From: Microbulbifer donghaiensis
GTDB taxonomy: Bacteria; Pseudomonadota; Gammaproteobacteria; Pseudomonadales; Cellvibrionaceae
NCBI RefSeq assembly: GCF_900129095.1
Contig: NZ_FQVA01000001.1
Coordinates: forward strand, 1,811,615-1,875,614
Reading direction: 5' to 3'
Length of the DNA stretch: 64,000 nt
The notes beneath the pieces were generated by a model. That model saw only the letters and a program-made list of their open reading frames with translations. It had not been told where the DNA came from and did no database searches. A program made the position numbers and the translations under genes. Each line of letters begins with the position of its first letter. Positions within the stretch are counted from its first letter, which is position 1. Positions 58,080 to 64,000 of this stretch are shown here, one piece after another.

Positions 58080-59546
58080 ATGAAACTCAGCGAAGTCACC
58101 CTCAGCCACCACTACGCAGATCTGGGCGACGCCTTCGGCACCCGCATCGAGCCCACACCTTTCCAGCACCCGAAACTGATTCACGTCAATCCGGCGGTGC
58201 TGCAGTTGCTGGGCATCAACAAGAGTGAGGCGCAGAATCCAGACTGGGCGCAGCTCGGTTGCGGCCAGAAGCTATTCCCCGGCAGCCGCCCCTTCGCCAT
58301 GAAATACACCGGCCACCAGTTCGGCGTTTACAACCCCGACCTGGGCGATGGTCGCGCACTGCTGCTCGGTGAACTGGAAAATGGCGGCAGGCGCTGGGAA
58401 CTGCATCTCAAGGGCGCCGGCAAGACCCCCTACTCCCGCTTCGGCGACGGCCGCGCGGTACTGCGCTCCACCATTCGGGAATACCTCGCCGGCGAGGCGC
58501 TGACCGGGCTCGGCATCAGAAGCACACGCGCCCTCAGCATCGTCGGCAGCGACGAGCCGGTGGTGCGGGAACAGATCGAGAGCGGCGCCATGCTGATCCG
58601 CGTCGCCGAGACCCATGTGCGCTTCGGCCACTTCGAGTATTTCTTTTACACCAAGCAGTTACAGGCACTGCAGCAACTGATCGACTTTATCTGCCGGCGC
58701 TTTGTCACGGATGCTACAGAGTTGCCCGTCGGCGATCAGGCGGAGGCGCTGCTGCGCTTCACCACACGCCGCAGCGCCGAACTGGTGGCGGGCTGGCAGG
58801 CCGTGGGCTTCGCCCACGGGGTACTGAACACCGACAATATGTCGATCATCGGTGACACCTTTGACTACGGCCCCTACGGCTTCCTCGACGACTACGAGCC
58901 GACCTTTATCTGCAACCACTCGGATCACACCGGCCGCTACGCCTTCGAACAACAGCCGGGAGTCGTATTGTGGAACCTGAATGCCCTGGCCCACGCCTTT
59001 TCCGCCTTTGTCAGTGTCGAGGCGCTGCGCGACTGCCTGGAGGAATTCCAGCCGCAACTGATCGACGCCTATGCCGCACAGATGCGCCGCAAGCTGGGCC
59101 TGCAGACCGCAGAGGACGGCGACCAGGCGCTGTGTGCCGATCTGCTGCAACTGCTCACGGACGCGAGCGCCGACTACACACTGTTCTTCCGCGCCCTGGC
59201 GCACTACCGCGGTGAGCGCCCGCCGGCGGCGCTGCGCGAACTGATGCCGCCGGCACAGCATGACGCCCTCGAGCGCTGGCTGGATCACTACGATCAGCGC
59301 CTCGCCCGCGAGCACAGCGATTCCCGCGAGCGCAATCGCGCCATGCTCGCCGCCAACCCCAAGTTCGTGCTGCGCAATTACCTGGCACAGAAAGTCATCG
59401 ATGCCGCCGCCGAGGGCGACTACCGGCCGCTGCAGACGATGATCGAACTGCTGCAGAAGCCGTACGACGAACACCCGCAGCACGAGACCTGGGCGGTGGC
59501 GCCACCGGAGTCCGGCAAGCATATGCCGGTCAGCTGTTCGTCGTAG
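58080..59546 (+). CDS. selO: Protein adenylyltransferase SelO (YdiU)
   Basis: The 488-residue pseudokinase-fold enzyme transfers AMP from ATP to Ser, Thr or Tyr of proteins, a redox-linked regulator. Family motifs are 'FAMKYTGHQFGVYNPDLGDG', 'LHLKGAGKTPYSRFGDGRAV', 'STIREYLAGEALTGLGI' and 'AHGVLNTDNMSIIGDTFDYG' (active-site Asn/Asp), with 'YGFLDDYEPTFICNHSD' following. The length (E. coli 478) and N-terminus agree. The bacterial form lacks the selenocysteine of eukaryotic SelO; the end here is 'HMPVSCSS', so a Cys lies in the corresponding tail. It starts 61 bp after ppx and may be co-transcribed. Confidence 0.96.
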   Translation: MKLSEVTLSHHYADLGDAFGTRIEPTPFQHPKLIHVNPAVLQLLGINKSEAQNPDWAQLGCGQKLFPGSRPFAMKYTGHQFGVYNPDLGDGRALLLGELENGGRRWELHLKGAGKTPYSRFGDGRAVLRSTIREYLAGEALTGLGIRSTRALSIVGSDEPVVREQIESGAMLIRVAETHVRFGHFEYFFYTKQLQALQQLIDFICRRFVTDATELPVGDQAEALLRFTTRRSAELVAGWQAVGFAHGVLNTDNMSIIGDTFDYGPYGFLDDYEPTFICNHSDHTGRYAFEQQPGVVLWNLNALAHAFSAFVSVEALRDCLEEFQPQLIDAYAAQMRRKLGLQTAEDGDQALCADLLQLLTDASADYTLFFRALAHYRGERPPAALRELMPPAQHDALERWLDHYDQRLAREHSDSRERNRAMLAANPKFVLRNYLAQKVIDAAAEGDYRPLQTMIELLQKPYDEHPQHETWAVAPPESGKHMPVSCSS

Positions 59547-59660
59547 AAGGCAACGCTAAAACAAAATTCTCACGCCAGGACTACACTGGAAATAGATTCC
59601 TGCTGTTATCCGTGACTTCGTGTAATATCCCGGTCACATATTTATCGAGGGGTAACCGAC

Positions 59661-60077
59661 ATGATGAGAAACCTGCTGCTGGCGGCCTGCTGCCTGCTGT
59701 TTGCCCTGCAGGCCAGCGCGGCGGATGTACTGGGCAAGTGGCGCACGGTTGACGACGAGACCGGCCAGCCGAAGTCCATCATCGAGATCTACCAGAGGGG
59801 CGGAAAATACTACGGGCGCGTCGTGGATCTGCTGATGAAGCCCGACGACACTGTCTGCGACAAGTGCCCCGGCGCGCTCAAGGGACAGAGGATCGTCGGC
59901 ATGGACGTGATCACCGGCATGGTGAAGAACGGCGATATCTATGAGGGCGGCCAGATTCTCGACCCGGCCAAGGGCAAGGTTTACGACTGCAAGTTCTGGC
60001 TGGAAGGCAACCAGCTGAAGGTGCGCGGCTATCTCGGCTTCTTCTATCGCACCCAGACCTGGCAGCGAGTGCAGTGA
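59661..60077 (+). CDS. DUF2147 exported protein
   Basis: The 138-residue secreted protein has a signal peptide (MMRNLLLAACCLLFALQASA) and the DUF2147 pattern: 'VLGKWRTVDDETGQPKSIIE', 'GKYYGRVVDLLMKP', 'CDKCPGALKGQRIVGMDVI', 'GGQILDPAKGKVYDCKFWLE' and 'LKVRGYLGFFYRTQTWQRV'. Family members are periplasmic beta-rich proteins of unknown function, some tied to outer-membrane or lipid-granule stress. GAGGGGTAACCGAC gives a strong ribosome-binding site. It is a single gene, convergent with the efflux operon. Confidence 0.9.
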   Translation: MMRNLLLAACCLLFALQASAADVLGKWRTVDDETGQPKSIIEIYQRGGKYYGRVVDLLMKPDDTVCDKCPGALKGQRIVGMDVITGMVKNGDIYEGGQILDPAKGKVYDCKFWLEGNQLKVRGYLGFFYRTQTWQRVQ

Positions 60078-60121
60078 GGGCCGCTACCTGCCGTTTGCCA
60101 ACTAACTCATAGTTGACCCGT

Positions 60122-60143
60122 CATACCGGCGCAGGCCGGTATG
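60122..60143. terminator. Hairpin between convergent DUF2147 and emrB genes
   Basis: CATACCGGC pairs perfectly with GCCGGTATG around GCAG. There is no T-run on either side; it could be a bidirectional stop or an intergenic repeat. Confidence 0.5.
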
Positions 60144-60176
60144 GCGAAAGAGCACGCGACGCCCGCGCGGCCGCAA

Positions 60177-61679
60177 TCAGGCCGCGGCCGCGACTTCCCG
60201 CTGCGGATTCGACAGCAGAAACACCAGCGGAATCGCCGCCAGGTTGATCCACATCAGTAGCTGAAAATCATTCACGTAGGCAATCTCGGCCGCCTGCCGC
60301 GAAAGCTCCTGCATCACATTCGCCGGCAGCGCTCCCAGCTCGCCGGCGCTCGGCAGGCCGCCGAGCAGCTCCGGCGACAACTGCAGCCGTTCGCCGAGCT
60401 GCTGCTGGTTGATCCACAGGTTGCGCGTCAGCACCGCCATTACGATAGATACGCCGATACTGCTGCCCAGGTTGCGCGACAGGCTGAACAGCGCCGTGGC
60501 CTCACCGCGCAGCTGCGCCGGCAGGGTCGCGTAGGCCAGGGTCGAAATGGGCACGAATACCAGCCCGAGCCCCATGCCCTGCAGAATGCCGGTCCACACC
60601 AGCACGCTGCGGCTGACCTGCAGGTTAAAGCCGGCCATAAAATGCAGGGACAGGCTCACCAGCAGCATGCCGACAAAAATCAGCGCGCGACCGTCGATGG
60701 TGCGCAGCAGCCGGCCCACCAGCATCATCGCCAGCATCACGCCCAGGCCCCGCGGCATCAGCACCAGGCCGGTGGTCACCACCGGGTAACCCTTCCACTG
60801 CTGCAGGTAGGACGGCAGCAGCGCCATGGTGGCCAGCAGGATGATGCCCACCACGAAGATGAACACCAGCCCGGATACATAGTTGCGGTCGCGGAACAGT
60901 CCCGGCGACAGAAAGGGGTTCTTCGTCGTCAGCGAGTGTACGACAAACAGGTAGAGTCCCAGTACCGAGGCGATGGCGTACAGCTGAATCTCCAGGGACT
61001 CGAACCAGTGCACCTGCTCGCCGCGGTCCAGCAGCATCTGCAGCGCGCCGACCGCCAGCGCCAGCAGGCCAAAACCGAGGGCATCGAAGCGGGTTTTGCG
61101 CGTCTCGCCTTCCGGCACATACAGGTAGATACCGATCAGCGACAGGATGCCGAACGGCAGGTTGATGTAGAACACCCAGCGCCAGGAGTAGTATTCGGTG
61201 AGCCAGCCGCCGAGGGTCGGCCCGAGAATCGGCCCGATCATCACCCCCACGCCCCAGATACTCATCGCCGAAGCGTGCTTCTCCCGCGGGTAAGTATCCA
61301 GCAGTGTGGCCTGGGACAGCGGCACCAGCGCGGCGCCAAATACGCCCTGCATCAGGCGCCAGAAAATCATCTCGTTCAGGCTGCCGGCCTGGCCGCACAG
61401 CATAGACGTAATGGTGAAGCCGGCCACCGACCACAGGAACAGCCGGCGACGGCCATAGCGCTGCGACAGGTAGCCCACCGGCAGGGTCATGATCGCCGCG
61501 GCGACGATATAGGACGTCAGCACCCAGGTGATCTGGTCGTTGCCGGCGCCGAGACTGCCCTGCATATGAGGCAGGGCCACGTTGGCAATGGTGGTGTCGA
61601 GCACCTGGATGATCGTGGCCAGCATGATGCTGACCGTGATCATCCGGCGGCGCCCGTCGGTCATGGGGACTGCCGTCAT
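60177..61679 (-). CDS. emrB: DHA2-family multidrug efflux transporter (EmrB-like)
   Basis: The ~500-residue 14-helix major facilitator is a drug/proton antiporter. It has 'VLDTTIANVALPHMQGSLG' (motif in helix 1, with Asp), 'YLSQRYGRRRLFLWSV' (motif A loop), 'GPILGPTLGGWLTEYYSWRW' (motif C) and 'FYINLPFGILSLIGIYLYVP'. It works with the EmrA-type adaptor and a TolC channel encoded elsewhere. The start ATG at 61679 gives MTAVPMTDGRRR, 10 bp after the adaptor stop; 61664 is an alternative. It is the last gene of marR-emrA-emrB. Confidence 0.94.
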   Translation of the reverse strand: MTAVPMTDGRRRMITVSIMLATIIQVLDTTIANVALPHMQGSLGAGNDQITWVLTSYIVAAAIMTLPVGYLSQRYGRRRLFLWSVAGFTITSMLCGQAGSLNEMIFWRLMQGVFGAALVPLSQATLLDTYPREKHASAMSIWGVGVMIGPILGPTLGGWLTEYYSWRWVFYINLPFGILSLIGIYLYVPEGETRKTRFDALGFGLLALAVGALQMLLDRGEQVHWFESLEIQLYAIASVLGLYLFVVHSLTTKNPFLSPGLFRDRNYVSGLVFIFVVGIILLATMALLPSYLQQWKGYPVVTTGLVLMPRGLGVMLAMMLVGRLLRTIDGRALIFVGMLLVSLSLHFMAGFNLQVSRSVLVWTGILQGMGLGLVFVPISTLAYATLPAQLRGEATALFSLSRNLGSSIGVSIVMAVLTRNLWINQQQLGERLQLSPELLGGLPSAGELGALPANVMQELSRQAAEIAYVNDFQLLMWINLAAIPLVFLLSNPQREVAAAA

Positions 61680-61689
61680 GCCACCGGAC

Positions 61690-62775
61690 TCACGGCGCCA
61701 GGACGACGCGGCCGCTCTCACCACCGCTGGTGCGCGCGGCTACCAGCTTATCGTCTTCGCTGGTATCGATACGCACCCTGGCGCTCATACCCGCACGCAG
61801 CGCGGGCGCGTCCTTGGCCGGTAAGAGGCGCAGACGCACCGGTACCCGCTGAACCACCTTGACCCAGTTGCCGCTGGCATTCTGTGGCGGGATCAGCGCA
61901 AATTCACTGCCACTGGCGGGGCTCAGGCTGTCCACCTGCGCCTGCCAGCGGAAATTCGGATAGGCGTCGAGGGTAACCTCGGCCTGCTGGCCGGTGCGCA
62001 CCCGCTCCAGCTCGGTCTCCTTCAGGTTGGCCTCCACCCAGATACCGTCGGCACCCAGCATGCTGATCAGGCCGATACCCGCCGGCGCCATCTCCCCGGC
62101 CTGCGGTACCGTGTTGGCGATCACGCCATTGACCGGCGCCATGATCCGCGTGCGGGACAGCTGATAGCGCGCCTTGTCCAGCTGCGCCTGGGCCACCTTC
62201 AGGTCGGCCTGCTCCTCCAGCGGAAATTCCGGGTTGCCACCCAGTTCGGCGCGCAGGCTGGAGAGTTTTTCGGTATTGATCGCTATCTGTGCCCGCGCCC
62301 GCTCCAGCTGCTGGCGCGATTCGTCCAGCTGCGCTTCCGACACCGCCACCTTGCCGAGTTTCTCGTTGCGCGCCAGCTGGCGGCGATAGAAGTCTGCATC
62401 CTGGCGCGCCTGTTGCAGGGCGGCCTCCGCCTCGGCGTAATCCGCGCGTCGCGCCAGCAGCTCGTTGCGCACCTGCCCCAGGTGCCCCTCCGCCTCGGCC
62501 ACCGCCAGTTCAAACGGCGTCGTATCCAGCTGCACCAGCAGTTGGCCTTTTTCCACCGGCTGGTTGGCACGCACCAGTACCTGTATCACCACACCGCTGA
62601 CTTCCGGCGCCAGGGATATTTTGTCCGCCTTGATATAGGCATTTTCGGTTTCCACGATGCTGCGGCCACCAAACAGGCACCAGCCTGTGACTGACACGGC
62701 GACGAGAATACCGGCGAGGAACCCCAGGCGGCGCACCGTGATTTTCCCCGCGACTTTCCCCAATTTCCCCTTCAC
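61690..62775 (-). CDS. emrA: EmrA/HlyD-type membrane-fusion adaptor
   Basis: The ~361-residue adaptor has an N-terminal membrane anchor (about residues 18-38, 'RLGFLAGILVAVSVTGWCLF'). It is followed by 'AYIKADKISLAPEVSGVVIQ', a lipoyl half, a long coiled-coil hairpin (about residues 95-195) and 'PVNGVIANTVPQAGEMAPAG' for the second lipoyl half. It links the EmrB pump to the outer membrane channel. The start is GTG at 62775: the sequence AGGAGGTTTGAA six bases before it is a near-perfect ribosome-binding site and would otherwise be inside the coding region. It is one base from the marR stop. Confidence 0.93.
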   Translation of the reverse strand: MKGKLGKVAGKITVRRLGFLAGILVAVSVTGWCLFGGRSIVETENAYIKADKISLAPEVSGVVIQVLVRANQPVEKGQLLVQLDTTPFELAVAEAEGHLGQVRNELLARRADYAEAEAALQQARQDADFYRRQLARNEKLGKVAVSEAQLDESRQQLERARAQIAINTEKLSSLRAELGGNPEFPLEEQADLKVAQAQLDKARYQLSRTRIMAPVNGVIANTVPQAGEMAPAGIGLISMLGADGIWVEANLKETELERVRTGQQAEVTLDAYPNFRWQAQVDSLSPASGSEFALIPPQNASGNWVKVVQRVPVRLRLLPAKDAPALRAGMSARVRIDTSEDDKLVAARTSGGESGRVVLAP

Positions 62776-62776
62776 T

Positions 62777-63217
62777 TCAAACCTCCTCACGTGTCAGGTT
62801 CTCCCGCAGCCGCTCCAACAGCCCTTGCAGCTGGTGCACCTCCGCCGCCGAAAAGCCGGCCAGTGCCTGAGTGCGGGTCTGTTGTGCCAGACCGCGCAGC
62901 GCCACCAGCGCCGGCTCCGCCGCGGGGGTGAGATAGATACGAAAACAGCGCCGGTCGCCAGGATCTGCGCGACGCTCCACCAGGCCCTCTTCCTGCAGCT
63001 TGTCTACCTGGCGCGCCAGGCTGATGGGGGCCACATCCATGCGCTCAGCCAGCTCCGCCTGCTTCTGCCCCTCTTCCTTGGCCAGGTGCCACAGCACCTG
63101 CCAGCGCGAACGGCTGAGGCCGTGCGCCTTGGCGCGACGATCGAAGTTGCGCCGCAACAGGCGCGCGGCACTGTGCAGCTCGAAACTCATCTGAGCGGCG
63201 GTATCTTTTAAGGACAT
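62777..63217 (-). CDS. MarR-family transcriptional regulator (EmrR-like)
   Basis: The 146-residue regulator has a winged HTH: 'LSRSRWQVLWHLAKEEGQKQ' (helix 1-2), 'LAERMDVAPISLARQVDKLQ' (recognition helix) and 'EEGLVERRADPGDRRCFRIY' (the wing, with the conserved DxRxxR-like DRRCFR). MarR proteins repress drug efflux genes until a ligand binds. It heads the emr-type operon and likely controls it via the dyad at 63242-63259 in its own promoter. GGGGGAGCC precedes the ATG at 63217. Confidence 0.93.
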   Translation of the reverse strand: MSLKDTAAQMSFELHSAARLLRRNFDRRAKAHGLSRSRWQVLWHLAKEEGQKQAELAERMDVAPISLARQVDKLQEEGLVERRADPGDRRCFRIYLTPAAEPALVALRGLAQQTRTQALAGFSAAEVHQLQGLLERLRENLTREEV

Positions 63218-63240
63218 GGCTCCCCCTTTGAAGGGCGCTT

Positions 63241-63268
63241 ATTATAAGGATGCTTACAATTATCGCAA
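63241..63268 (-). promoter_or_regulatory. Promoter and MarR-type operator of the emr operon
   Basis: On the minus strand, TTGCGA (-35, 63263-63268), a 16-bp spacer and a consensus TATAAT (-10, 63241-63246) lie 24 bp before the marR start. An imperfect dyad TTGTAAG-CATC-CTTATAA (63242-63259) overlaps spacer and -10, the expected place for MarR autorepression. Confidence 0.7.
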
Positions 63269-63308
63269 TGCGATGTGCGGGCCAAAATATTTCCGCCCAA
63301 ACCGAAAA

Positions 63309-63330
63309 AGGCGAACCATTTGGTTCGCCT
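63309..63330 (-). terminator. Intrinsic terminator after parC
   Basis: AGGCGAACC pairs with GGTTCGCCT around ATTT, flanked by A-runs and T-runs, so it works in both directions. It lies 23 bp after the parC stop and would also stop transcripts from the opposite side. Confidence 0.9.
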
Positions 63331-63352
63331 TTTTTGCCGAAAGCGGAGCAAT

Positions 63353-64000
63353 TTACTTTTCGACGACTTCCACCCGATCCACCTTCTGGAAGCCCCGCGG
63401 CAGTTTGTTACCCCGCCGGCCGCGCTCGCCGTGGTAGTGATCCAGTTCGGAGACCTTGATCTTGGTGTGGCGCTTGCCGGCGTGAATCACCAGGTGGGCG
63501 TTGCCCTCCAGCACCGCCACACCGACCACTATCTCCTCGCGGCTGGCGGCGCGGGCCGATGGAATATTGATGATCTTGTTGCCCTTGCCCTTAGCCAGCT
63601 CCGGCAGCTCGGACACCGGGAACACCAGCATGCGCCCCTCACTGGTCACCGCAGCCAGCAGCGCCTCGTCCGGATTCTTCACCTCGCACGGCGGCAGCAC
63701 CCGCGCACTCTTAGGCAAGCTCAGCATCGCCTTGCCAGCCTTGTTGCGCGACTGCAGGTCCGCCAGCCTGGCGATAAAACCGTAACCGGCGTCGGAGGCC
63801 AGCAGCACGCGCTGGTCGTCGGCGCCCATCAGCAGGCCTTCAAAGGTGGCACCGGAGGGCGGGTTGATACGGCCGCTCAGCGGATCGCCCTGGCCGCGTG
63901 CCGACGGCAGCGTATGGGTGGCGATCGCGTAGCTGCGGCCGGTGCTGTCCAGCAGCAGTGCCGGCTGATTGCTCTTGCCGCGGGCGGCAAACTTGAAGCC
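63353..64000 (-). CDS. parC: DNA topoisomerase IV subunit A, C-terminal part (5' end outside the window)
   Basis: The frame is open to the right edge, giving about 215 residues of the C-terminal domain. It reads 'GRSYAIATHTLPSARGQGDPLSG', 'DAGYGFIARLADLQSRNKAG' and 'GKGNKIINIPSARA', the blades of the DNA-wrapping beta-pinwheel found in ParC. The 'RGQGDPL'-like and 'NKIINIP' segments are closer to ParC than to GyrA; the GyrA-box is not present in recognisable form. The complete protein decatenates daughter chromosomes with ParE. An intrinsic terminator follows the stop. Confidence 0.92.
   Translation of the reverse strand, partial: GFKFAARGKSNQPALLLDSTGRSYAIATHTLPSARGQGDPLSGRINPPSGATFEGLLMGADDQRVLLASDAGYGFIARLADLQSRNKAGKAMLSLPKSARVLPPCEVKNPDEALLAAVTSEGRMLVFPVSELPELAKGKGNKIINIPSARAASREEIVVGVAVLEGNAHLVIHAGKRHTKIKVSELDHYHGERGRRGNKLPRGFQKVDRVEVVEK

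Noticed and set aside
1..64000. tRNA, rRNA, CRISPR arrays, integrases or transposase genes.
   Set aside because: None was recognised by eye; a covariance or HMM scan would be needed to exclude small RNAs fully.

Overview
The window reads as high-GC chromosomal DNA of a free-living, probably marine, gammaproteobacterium. The evidence is the AceK, SelO, ParC, RadA, PPK1/PPX and CusCBA gene types, three TonB-dependent receptors, Pseudomonas-like REP palindromes and cobalamin uptake without visible synthesis. A Microbulbifer/Cellvibrionales-type host is my inference only. No rRNA, tRNA, CRISPR array, prophage block or transposase gene is visible. Genes are packed, often with ATGA overlaps, and several starts are GTG or TTG.

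Layout. 1-6.4 kb: the end of an AraC-type regulator, then on the minus strand btuF-btuC-btuD, a cobalamin riboswitch, btuB and cobO (B12 uptake and adenosylation). 6.6-8.4 kb: a small membrane protein and radA. 8.7-33.7 kb: a copper-handling island with cusCBA, three small Cys/Met-rich CopL-like exported proteins, a TonB receptor with two PepSY proteins (one fused to a ferredoxin/flavin reductase), CopG (DUF411), the multicopper oxidase CopA, CopB, a cupredoxin and a Cu(I) P-type ATPase behind a CueR-like promoter. Interspersed are a methyltransferase, a DUF1232 protein, an L,D-transpeptidase, PPK2, an SDR, an MBL-fold hydrolase and its TetR neighbour. 33.8-35.7 kb: a replication helicase-loading pair (four-repeat DnaT-like protein plus a lambda P-like protein). 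35.8-46.4 kb: an outer-membrane barrel, then a phosphate-scavenging group (phytase, TonB receptor, PhoX phosphatase, PstS-like binding protein) and a diguanylate cyclase.

46.7-50.9 kb: a compact three-gene operon of a class 3 lipase, a di-haem c-type cytochrome (peroxidase/RoxA-like) and a catalase-related haem protein. I regard this as the best candidate for an undescribed pathway, possibly lipid (hydro)peroxide or oxylipin metabolism. 51-54.4 kb: marC flanked by two related nested palindromes, aceK and a small lipoprotein. 54.4-60 kb: ppk1 and ppx, divergent around an excellent Pho box, then selO and a DUF2147 protein. 60-63.2 kb: emrRAB-type efflux with a recognisable promoter/operator. 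63.3-64 kb: the C-terminal part of parC, cut by the window edge.

Functional themes are B12 salvage, copper detoxification across both membranes, organic phosphate capture with polyphosphate storage, and oxidative or lipid chemistry. Regulation visible in the sequence includes a B12 riboswitch, a Pho box, a CueR-like 19-bp-spacer promoter, an FNR/Anr-like box, TetR-type and MarR-type operators and several intrinsic terminators.
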